Below, in pieces: positions 14,301 through 26,300 of a stretch of 64,000 bases of DNA. The DNA comes from Ampullaceana balthica. Its lineage: Eukaryota > Mollusca > Gastropoda > Lymnaeidae. Within the stretch, counting starts at the first letter, position 1. Each line of letters begins with the position of its first letter. The DNA lies in the NCBI GenBank assembly GCA_944989445.1, contig CALYLW010000286.1:93320-157319 (forward strand). The letters are read 5' to 3'. The translations under genes were made by a program, and so were the position numbers. The notes beneath the pieces were generated by a model, which ran no database searches, was not told where the DNA came from, and worked only from the letters and a program-made list of their open reading frames with translations.

Positions 14301-17300
14301 AAGTTTCCGTTGAGTTTTATAAGGCCCCCACCTTCTCTACCCCACCCCACAATGCATGGCGGCTGCCATTTAAATGTCGGGTTTGAAATAAAGTCTGGAT
14401 TGTTTTCCTTCGCAACAATAGCAGTTGTTTCCCCTTCGGAAATAATAAAATTAACAATAAGGGTGTACAGTGTACAGGCTAAATAAAAGGTTGTTCAATT
14501 GGGTGTGAGTGAAACACGAATATGGAGGTTAGAGATTAGGACAATATCAACAGCTGTACACAAAGTGGTGGATTAGAGATTAGGACAATATCAACAGCTG
14601 TACACAAAGTGGTGGATTAGAGATTAGGACAATATCAACAGCTGTACACAAAGTGGTGGATTAGAGATTAGGACAATATCAACAGCTGTACACAAAGTGG
14701 TGGATTAGAGATTAGGACAATATCAACAGCTGTACACAAAGTGGTGGATTAGAGATTAGGACAATATCAACAGCTGTACACAAAGTGGTGGATAGAGATT
14801 AGGACAATATCAACAGCTGTACACAAAGTGGTGGATTAGAGATTAGGACAATATCAACAGCTGTACACAAAGTGGTGGATTAGAGATTAGGACAATATCA
14901 ACAGCTGTACACAAAGTGGTGGATTAGAGATTAGGACAATATCAACAGCTGTACACAAAGTGGTGGATTAGAGATTAGGACAATATCAACAGCTGTACAC
15001 AAAGTGGTGGATTAGAGATTAGGACAATATCAACAGCTGTACACAAAAGTGTAGTGGGGGTTGTTAGGACTGGGTAGAGAGCTTTACTTAGATGTAGATT
15101 AGAGTATTTATAGTCGATCGGCAATAGTTTATAAGATTATTGAGTTTTGATCCATTTCTAAGTAAGACGCAATAATCTTTTCTATAGAAGAAGCGTCTGT
15201 AACATTAAAAATATGTCATTTATAAAATGTGGGTCTAATTTTGTGATTCTTAATTTATAAAAGGCCAACGTATTGATGGTAACACAGTATAGATGGGGAG
15301 GGCAAGGTGGCTTAAGGGCCGTCCATAAATGACGTCACGCAATTTTGACCGATTTTTCACTCCCTTCCCCCCTCGTCACAAAAAGTTAGACCCCCCTCCA
15401 ATAATACGTCACAAAGCTTTGAACCCCCCCCCCTAAAAAATACACCATATTTTCCATTTGAAATTGAGTATGTTTAAAATCCCTTTGTTTAAATTTAAGT
15501 ATTTATTTAGTGTTTGTCTAAATTGTAATATTGTAATACGCGTGAAGCTATGTAAAACGGCATTAAATAAATTGTAACCCAGTGCTTCTCAAACTTTTTC
15601 GTATTAGACGACCGGCAGGAATTTTTTTATGCATTTCACCTGGTACCGGTGCATTCTTTTCCCGTTTTGACGTGATTTTCCCTGTACTGACGTGATAGCA
15701 AAATGAGGCCCTACATGGCTTAAAGCCCTATAACATTAAGTATGAATTCGGCTTGTTTTGAATTTTAAAAAAATTAAAATTCGTTTAGTTGCCAAGGCAT
15801 AGCAAGACAGCTAACGAGCAATGCAGCTGTAATGTCAAAAATCATTTGATGTGATTATCCTTCGCGATTAAGCTCGCGAATGTGCCCATTGATATTACAA
15901 GGATCATTTTATTGTTGATAGACCTAGAATATATAGATACAGGACGATTCCTCAAATTGATTTCGATCTTATAATGACAGTTTTCCTGCTAAGTATATGC
16001 ACATCAAAGGAATTTGTTCTAAAATTACCACATTGAAATCAAATCTCATGTTTTCTAAAAATTATTTGGTATGCGCTGGAAGAGGAATATGGCGAGTACT
16101 GTACGAACCCCACATTTGTGCAGGAAAGTAGGGTGTCATCTTGTGCGTCGCAAAATACAGTAATACTGCAAGTTGAAGACTGAAAAATACTATGACATTA
16201 ATAAAATATCCAATATAATCTCACTTTTTACTCCGAAGGTCACGAGTTTGTTTGTTTTTTTTTGTTTTTTTGGTGTTTTTTAAAATATTTTTTTTAATCG
16301 ACGAGGCGTGTTTAAATGTTTACATTCTCTTGTGGAAATAAACTAATGAAAATAAATTATGGCTACCGCTATCGGGCGGTTTATCCGAGGGGTCTGTGAA
16401 CAGCGGTAAATTATCTCATTTGGGGTAAAAAGGGAACTCTTGGCGTTTGACCAAAAACCAATCGTACAATTATATCAAACTTAAAACGTTTATAATTGTA
16501 TCAAATAGATTCCCCCAACCCTCCCCCCCCCCAAAAAAAAAGCTATTACGTGTCGTTTTGACTTAAAATATTTATACATAATCCTATTCAGATAATTTTT
16601 TTGACACTTGTCATGCCTGTAAAACTCACCAGTTGCATTGGGGGGGGGGCTAACGACGCTCCCCCAAATCCCCGAGTCATGTGAGCAGGACCTCAAGTCT
16701 GAGGGGGGAGGGGAACGCACACAGAAACTTGTATATTTTGGGGTAACGGCCAAAAAAGTTCGCCGACTACTGCCGTGAGAGAACCAAACGGAGCGGCGGT
16801 GACATCACAAATGCTTTGATGTCAATATCAAACGACGCAGGGTAACAATTTCATACATTCTCATGGGTTCTCAAACTTAAGGATTATAATTAGATTTAAT
16901 TTTCATTTCTTGATAACTTACGCCGAACGGCGTCTGATGGCCTACCGACCGGCACTTTGAGAAACACTGATTAAAAAAAAAGTCATTAAATAAATTGTAA
17001 GTGACCAAATACTTCAGTGGTAGTTTTATTTTAAGTTACCCTTTTGATGTGACGTCACATTTCTTCAACCCCCTCCCCCCCTCGTCACAAAAGTGTGACC
17101 CCTCCCTCCCTAGGTGCGTGACGTCATTTATGGACGGTCCCTTAGGTAAACTTTTAAAAAAATAAAAAGTGGGACAAATAAGAAACTGGTACTTAAAATT
17201 TTAAGTCAGATAGGACCACCAGAAGAGGTATAATTTTACGTTTCAAGTTTTGAAGGAAGGATGGATGGATGGATCGATACAACATACAAACAGTGTGAAT

Positions 17301-20300
17301 TAAATAAAAGCGTGTAATAAAAGCGTGTAAAAAGATAAATAATAATTTCCCCTTCAACAACTAGATGCTAAATCAAAGAATGCCTTATAGATGCGCACAA
17401 AAGAAAAAAAAAGTATAATTTATTTTTAAAAAATCTAATTGTTCTGGTTTTGGCCTTGACTTTTTCTTTACAAATATGTTCATTTATTCACATGTTATAA
17501 TTAACACCAGTCTTGTGCAATGGCAATGAAATAAACCTGCAAATTCTACATTATAAATATTACATTATGATCAATATCATTAGTTATTTGCTAAATTGTA
17601 TTAGGAATGACTAACTTGTTATTATTACTATCCATTGTCTGTGTTCAACTATGGTCATGGTGAGTGTACAAACCATTCATATAATATACACATATAAACA
17701 ATTTTACCTTCTTTTAACGTATACACCATCAACGACTTAGGCACTTAGGCGTTAAATGTTGTTGATGTGTTGTTGTTTTTTTTACCCCCACCCCACCCCC
17801 ATTCAGCACTCAATCCCCCACCCCCACCCCACACCACCCCAGGCCCACCCCCTCCCAAAAAAACAACACATTCTCCTCAAGGGCTGCACAAACTCATTTC
17901 AAATTTAATTTTTTAAAAATTAAGTTTTTAGTTTGCTTCAAGATTTTTATGATGAAATGTTTGCTAGACTTCTTGTCAAGTTTATTTATCCTACTATTGA
18001 TTTGTATGATGAAATGTTTGCTAGACTTCTTGTCAAGTTTATTTATCCTACTATTGATTTGTATTAAACAACAAATATTAAATTTGAACAAAGTCGTAAG
18101 TTAATAATTATTTAGTTAACCATGAGCTGTAGAGTTCAAAAATCTGAAAGTCAAGGGCCTACATAATATAATTGGAGTAAAATTTCATTGTGACATTTTT
18201 AAAAAGACGCTATATTTTATAATAACATTACTCCATGGCCCTTAATTATTCAATTGCCTCAGAGAATCCGTTAATTTATTCATTATTGTTTTATCTTTTT
18301 TCTGACATTTTAAAAAATTGCTATTTTGTTTTCAATATTACTAAAAAAAATAATTTAAAAATTATAACTGAAAACATTTATTACTAAAGAAGAAATATCT
18401 TTATTAGTTGTAAAATAGTTTGACATGAAAGTTTCCATTCTGTACCAATAAAATACAGAGATGCTAAGGACTTCGTCTCCACTTGTACATGCACCTAACC
18501 TTGCTGTATTAAACAGTGGGCCTTCTGTCTCAAGTTCAACATCTCGACAAGATAAACAGGACCGAAAAGGTAACTAATAGGAAAGAGAAGGTAACTACTA
18601 GGAAAGAGAAGGTAACTAATAGGAGAGAGAAGGTAACTAATAGGAAAGAGAAGGTACCTACTAGGAAAGAGAAGGTAACTACTAGGAAAGAGAAGGTAAC
18701 TACTAGGAAAGAGAAGGTAACTTCTAGGAAAGAGAAGGTAACTACTAGGAAAGAGAAGGTAACTACTAGGAAAAGGGAAGGTAATTAACAAATCATTATA
18801 AGGTATAAGGAGAGTTTATGATGACGTTTTTTTAATCTCCTTTTCTACACAAAAACAAAACTGAAGGTGTCCAAATTTGCTTGGCAAGTCTTACTTTCTG
18901 CTGTGTGTGGAAAGTCTGACTTTGTGCTGTGCCTGGCAAGTTTCACTTTGTGCTGTGCCTGGCAAGTTTCACTTTGTGCTGTGCCTGGCAAGTTTCACTT
19001 TGTGCTGTGCCTGGCAAGTTTCACTTTGTGCTGTGCCTGGCAAGTTTCACTTTGTGCTGTGCCTGGCAAGTTTCACTTTGTGCTGTGCCTGGCAAGTTTC
19101 ACTTTGTGCTGTGCCTGGCAAGTTTCACTTTGTGCTGTGCCTGGCAAGTTTCACTTTGTGCTGTGCCTGGCAAGTTTCACTTTGTGCTGTGCCTGGCAAG
19201 TTTCACTTTGTGCTGTGCCTGGCAAGTTTCACTTTGTGCTGTGCCTGGCAAGTTTCACTTTGTGCTGTGCCTGGCAAGTTTCACTTTGTGCTGTGCCTGG
19301 CAAGTTTCACTTTGTGCTGTGCCTGGCAAGTTTCACTTTGTGCTGTGCCTGGCAAGTTTCACTTTGTGCTGTGCCTGGCAAGTTTCACTTTGTGCTGTGC
19401 CTGGCAAGTTTCACTTTGTGCTGTGCCTGGCAAGTTTCACTTTGTACTGTGCCTTACACTAATGTGAGGCATGTCAAGACCTGCATTTTGATCATTTTAA
19501 ATTGTATTTAAGCTATAAGATAACTTTTCAAATCCCTTTCAAAGGGGAAAAGAAATTATATTTTAATTCAAAACCTTTCATTATTATTATATAATAATTT
19601 TATTTTAGAGAACAATCAGAACTGTTTAGAGGAGAGAGAATCAGCAATCAATTACAATTCAAATGATCCCGTATCTAGACATTTCATCCCAGCATGCACT
19701 CCTAGTGGCTTGTTTGAAAAGGCCCAATGTCACAATATCACTAAAGGACCTCTCTACTGCTGGTGTGTCTCTGTAAGTATAGCCAGAAATTAGCTGGATA
19801 ATAATTAAAGCAGAAAAAGATATGGCCAAATTTTGGACATATGAGTCTAAGAAGGGCACATGAGGAACATTTGAATCTAAGGTGTAAAATGGTAGCTCTA
19901 CTGTTAAGCTGTTTGGTTGATGTTTTTAATATGAAGATGGACCAAGATGCTGGACCTTTTAATGATATACTTCAACAAGCTTTAACCTTACATTTCTATA
20001 CCATATACTTTAACATGCTCTTACCTGTTAATTTCTATACCATATACTTCACCATGCTCTTACCTGTTAATTTCTATACAATATACTTCAACATGCTCTT
20101 ACCTGTTAATTTCTATACCATATACTTCAACATGCTCTTACCTGTTAATTTCTATACCATATACTTCACCATGCTCTTACCTTAAATATCTATACCATAT
20201 ACTTCACCATGCTCTTACCTTAAATATCTATACCATATACTTCACCATGCTCTTACCTTAAAAATCTATACCACTTTGTGTAATAAGTTTTTCATATTAA

Positions 20301-23300
20301 GTCTTTTTTTAAACGTTTTTTTATCATCTTGCACTATTATTTAATAATTTTTTTCCAGCAAACCACTGGCGTTCCTATTCCAGGCACTGCCTCCTACAAT
20401 GTGACGCCACACTGTGAATTTGAACATGAGAGGGAATTTAAAGGTGGGAGTTTTAACTGATTTTAATAATAAATGTAAAAATATTTAACAACATGAAGAG
20501 GTAAAGAAAAAAGAAGAAACATCTAGCAGAATCCACCCCCTTCCCCTCACAATACTAAACTCACCTTTGATAATTTGCTCTCACTTTGTTTATTCTTGTT
20601 TGTTTATTAAGTTGATCCCTTTTGTATTTGTTACAGGCTGTCCATTTGAGCAGAAACGCAAGTTTCTAATGGATTTAATGAGTGAACTGTCTGCAGAGAG
20701 AAATAAATCTCTTTCAGAAACCAAAGATCAAGCAAAGTAATTTCCTGTTTGAAGCACATAATAATTATAAGGTTCCTGGGAATAATTAGAAGGTTCCTGG
20801 GAGTAATTAGAAGGTTCCTGGGAATAATTGTAATTAGAAAGACTCTGGGAATATTTAAGAAAATCTAACAATCATTGTAAAAGTCAAATTTATTTAATTT
20901 TCAAGACTTCTTAAAAGAATTTCCTGGCTCTTGAAATAACTCTTCAAAAATTTTCCATTTCTTTTTCAGTCCCTTCCCTGCTGATAATTTAGCTCTAGTA
21001 GAAACAGTTGCTAGGTGGAAATTGAAAAACTTGGATAAAAACAACAATGATGTAAGTTGAGTTTCTCAGAACTAGTAGATAGTAGATGGTAGATAGAAGA
21101 TGATAGATAATAGATAGATTCTTTGTCAATGTAGGAGAGGAAAAGCCACAGGCTAAACAATGTTTAGTGTGTTGTTGAAATATGAAACCATCCGTGTCTT
21201 TAAGATCTTCTCATGCTATTACCATGCATACACATATTCAGTGTGTGAATCCTGTTCGAAAGTAAGAAATAAAGTAAGATATAAAGTAAGATAAAGAAGG
21301 ATATAAAGTAAAATAGGTCATTGCTCTTGTCATTACTTGCTGACAAACATCACCAGAGACATGTACAGCATTGTCCTTGAACTGGCAGTCTCCACCAAGG
21401 GAAGTAATGAATTCATTGCTTAAACAGTTAGCTCCCCTTGGATGTTAGGCAGAAGATGATGTTTGTTGTGTTTCTAAAAGAAAATGCGAGTGTTGTTAAA
21501 AATGTGCGCCACATAGAAGATTTTAAAGATAATTTCATTTGTCAATGGTGTTTCATGTAAGGAACAGGTTCCACATAGAGCAAAGCCAACTTTTAACTGT
21601 TAAGGGTAGGATAATAATAATTATAATTACATGTATTTTCATATAAATATGAATTGAAAACAGTAAGTTCATTTTTTTCCCAATGGCAATATTGAAATGT
21701 TATTGTTCTTCAATGTACACATAAGACAGATCAATGCAAATGTATTTACTTTTCCCTTAGATTTTAGAAAAAAAAGAGTGGCGCCCTTTTAGAAAGACCA
21801 CCCTGAAAAATAAATTGTTCCCACGCAAGTGTCGGCGGAGTTTTCTACGCTATTGTGATGTAGATAATAATACAAAAATTACCTTTGATGAGTGGAGAGA
21901 TTGCCTGGGTCTGAATCGTAAGTCCATTGGATTGACAGACCACCACATGCCCAAAGACCATAACATGCCCACAGACCACAACATGCCCACAGACCACCAC
22001 ATGCCCAAAGACCATAACATGCCCACAGACCACAACATGCCCACAGACCACCACATGCCCACAGACCACCACATGCCCACCACATGCCCACGGACCACCA
22101 CATGCCCACAGATGACAACATGCCCATAGACTACATAGACAGATAACAAAATGACCATTGACCACATCATGTCTATAAAATGACCATTGACCACATCATG
22201 TCTATTGTTATCCAGGACATTCCCATGCCACCAAGTTAATTACATAACAGTTTTATTTTCAATGCAGTTGATTATACAATTTTAAAAATTAATGAAATAA
22301 TGGGTGTGGGGGTGTGGAGCATGTAAACTTTCGTCTATTATTTGAAACATTGTTTTAAACTTCATATCTGTTTTTCAGATATTGCATTTAATAGTCTGCC
22401 AAAAAATCTTAAAAGGAAAGGAAAAAATCCTTTTGGTAAGTAGAATTTAATTTTCCCTACTTGAGGGCAAATATTTAATTGTATTCGTATCAAGCTAAAC
22501 ATTTTGTCAGGAGAAGTTAAAACCTTTCATAGAAACATCTTATCGGTTCAATTATTATTATTTTTTTTATTTCTTATTTTCCTTTGTCTTGCCTAATAGT
22601 CCATTAACTTATTTATATCATTTTTTAGATTATTGATTTAGTAACGCTATCAGTTCTCATCTCATCATGAGTTTACTCTGAACTTTAGTCCACCAAGTGC
22701 TACAAACAAAAATATTGTTATTATTGCTTGGTAACAGAATTACAATTTTTTGGCATCATAGGTTTCCTTTTCTTCTTGAAAGATGATTAGTTCCAGTCAA
22801 AGGGAGGAAACTGTGGAGACATGAATGGTTCATTGATGCAACTAAATATTGTATTTTGCTATTCAGACTTTAAATGATATTATTCAGTGTATATACTTAG
22901 GTTGTTGACATGAATTTCTTAAACTGCTCTTGAACTTTTTGATATTTGATTGATCCTGGCTGACGAATAGCTGTCTCCATTTATGTTTGGCAATTTAATT
23001 TATTAAATTTCTTTGTCATATCAGAAAATATCACATGATAATTATTTAGACTAAATTAACTGTGAAAACAGGGTTGCGGATATTAACAATTAATTAATAT
23101 ATTAATCGTTAAAGTTTTAATCGATGAAAATTAATTTGATCGATTAAGATTCAATTAAAATTTAGGGAAATATTTCTAATATATTTTTTTTCCAATTTAA
23201 TAATTGTTTATATTTTTTTTTACTTACATACATTTCCCTCGAATTATTAATATTTATTTACACGTGCATACGTAAACAAAAAGCTTTTTCTTCCTTATTT

Positions 23301-26300
23301 CTTGCAAAGCAGAAAGAATTTGCTGTGTTACATCACAAAATTTAGGAGCCATGGAATTACCACGACTTAACCGACTTAACCGATTAATGCAAATAATGAA
23401 TCACAACTTAACATGATCTATGTATGCGTTATAAAAATATAATTAATCTAAATTAATTGTTTAATTGATTCATTTTTTCCCAATTAATCGAACAACATTT
23501 TTTTAATCAGTACCAGCCCTACTGGAAAATAAATCTACAATTTGATTTCAAAGAGATCCTACAGACTGTTTCTGAAAAGTGTCTTCTAATAATAACACGA
23601 AATATTTCAGATAGATCTAATAATAACATTAAATATTTCAGATAGATTTAATAATAACATTAAATATTTCAGATAGATTTAATAATAACATTAAATATTT
23701 CAGATAGATTTAATAATAACATGAAATATTTGAGATAGATTTAAAAAAAAATTCATCATACCTTCTGAAATAGGGACGGATGTATTTGTGTTAAGAAGTT
23801 ATATTAATTAAGATTATAATGAAAAAGAATTTTTAAAAGGGTTTAAAAAGGAAGGTATAGAAAACAAAAATTTCTTTTAATTTAAACATATAAACATATA
23901 AATATATATTAATTGATAGTATGACTTTTGCATCCCTAACCAACTGTCCCTTGATGTTGAATTTATTTTACAAAGTCATTCTATGGCAGTGTAAAAAATA
24001 GCATGGAGAAATATTTCATTTTCTATTTTAAAAGACTCTATTTCTTAAGTGCTATGAGCTGTGTTACTGTGTAGAGCAAGGATTTGAACTCTACTAGGTG
24101 TAAAACCTTGCACGGTGGTCGAGAGGCATGTGCGCTCGGCTGGCGTACCGACGGTCATGGGTTCGAATCCTTGTGAAGGCAAGGATTATTTCCCGGGGCT
24201 TAGGGGGTCCCTGAGTCCACCGAGCTCCGACTGGGTAACTAACAATAGTTAGGGAAATAAAGGCGGCTGGGTAATGCGTGGAAGCCTTATAACCGTTGCC
24301 TGTGAACGCTGCATCACTTGCCAACAGACCGGCATAGTCTGTGGACGCATTAATCTTCTTTATAGAAAGCGTCTGTATAGATAAGATAAGACAGTTTATT
24401 TTTATTGTTAAATACGTGTATACACATTTTAGAAATTATTTTAAGAGGAAACTGCAGAACACCTAATTTCACCAAATAATAAATTCAAACTATTGAAATA
24501 TGTCATCAATTTTCAGGTCAATTTAAATAGTTCAATAAATACATTTTAGATCAAGTACTACTACAATAAAATTTCTATTTCTCTAAACCCTGAAAAATCA
24601 TTGTTGAAATCCAGTTTGCTGTGATATTTTGCTCTTTGATTAACTATGTACTTGTATATGCATTTCCTTTTTTTTTCCCTGCACTTATTTTTTTCATGAA
24701 AAAGTTTGTTTCTTTAACGCTTAGCATATCTTTCATTTTTCGTTGTTTGTTTTAAAATATGCAAAAATGTAGCTTAAATTACCCTCCTAATTTTAAACAT
24801 TATAATTCAAAAGTCTAATTTGTACATTCTCCTAATCGTACACAAAAAGTCACTTTGAACAATGAAATATTTGGTCAGTAGAAAACTTCATTATAGAAAT
24901 ATTTTTAAAATAATTAATAAATATTCTGGAGAAGAAAAAAAACAGATTGTTTCCTCATCTTCTTGGTTCTATATTATTTTAGTTGATCAGAAACATTGTG
25001 TAAAATCTCACAATTATGCTTGACAACTGTCATTTATAGTAGTCCACAATTTAAAAATAAAATGGCATTTAATGTCAATTACTATAACTATTCAAACATT
25101 AGAAGTAAAATTATTTTTTAAATTCTGAAAGGAAATTACATTTTACCTTAGAAATTAATTTAGCAGATTTAATCCTGTCCTCCATAAATACAAATGTCGG
25201 TTTATTTTTCTTCCTATGTTCAGAAGCATGAAACTGCTGTTATTATTTCAACACATAACTTTATTAACTTCACCAATTATGTATTACTGTAGGCAACTCT
25301 AATAACTACTTATTACTGCAGGCAACTCTAATAACTACTTATTACTGTAGGCAACTCTAATAACTACTTATTACTGCAGGCAACTCTAATAACTACTTAT
25401 TACTGCAGGCAACTCCAATAACTACTTATATATGCAATGTCAGTTTCAGGATTAACCCTTTGCTACTAGTCATTTGCATCATTTATATCATTATCTAAAC
25501 AAAAGAATGGATAAAACCTTATAAATTTGTTTTAAACTTTAAAAAATCTAAATATATCTTCTTCACTCTTCCCTTTTCCCCCATCATTTGTTTTGATTTT
25601 TGCTAAAAGTTACACCAAAAAAAAAGATAATAAAATGAGCTCTTTCCATTTCTGAAACAACAGATACAAACTTGGGAAAACAATTGTAAAAAAAAGAACA
25701 GACAAATTGATAGGAACATGCCAAGCAGATGTTTAAATGTTAAGGAAATGTTTTTTGTTTTTAAATTTTAGGTTTTTTAAAATAAAAATGTTATGTATCA
25801 TATATACCTTACCTGGCATTTAACCACTCTCATCTTTTGTTTTAAGCACAAAATCAAATTTTTGTGAGACTTTAACAGAATCTTACAAAGATTACAAATA
25901 TCTTATCAAAGTTATATGGGTTAAATATTTAATACATTTAAATATCAATGTGTCTCTTTTTTTTTGGTATAAAAATGCAAAGTACTCATGGCATGTCACA
26001 GCTTTCATTTCTTTTGTTTCTGTACATTGTATTTGTTTGACTTGAAGTTTTGTTTTGCAAGACAGGGTCCAAACTTCGGAAAGCCTTGCTCGCGTTAATT
26101 TTCAATGCAATTATTAACAAGAAATGAATGTTTATTTATTTATTTTTTAAAATTGACTTTAATTTTATTAATATCCCCTCATTTTACTTTTTCTGGAAAA
26201 AAAAATTCATTTGTAAGACCTGCTAATTTTTGAATATCATTTTTTGAAGTTTATTATTATTTACATTTTAAATGGCAATTAACAATAAACATACAAGGAA

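Larger units (their letters stand above)
15316..17141. mobile_element. TIR DNA transposon with CCGTCCATAAATGACGTCA ends, TTAA-like target site
   Basis: The left end is gggccgtccataaatgacgt and the right end is its inverse (acgtcatttatggacggtcc). The flanks are ttaa (15312-15315) and ttag (17142-17145), compatible with a TTAA target duplication as in piggyBac-like elements; superfamily unproven. No transposase is visible. It contains the hAT-like element at 15580-16969. A fragment of the same family lies at about 29640-29760. Confidence 0.7.

Noticed and set aside
18867..19511. 214-codon plus-strand frame and two overlapping ones (Cys/Phe-rich repeats)
   Set aside because: The 26-bp unit without stops opens three frames at once. 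It lies in an intron just before the TY exon and has no unique domain.
24103..24180. Functional tRNA gene at the A/B-box sequence
   Set aside because: No acceptor-stem pairing or discriminator could be fitted, and the sequence runs directly into a SINE body and tail.
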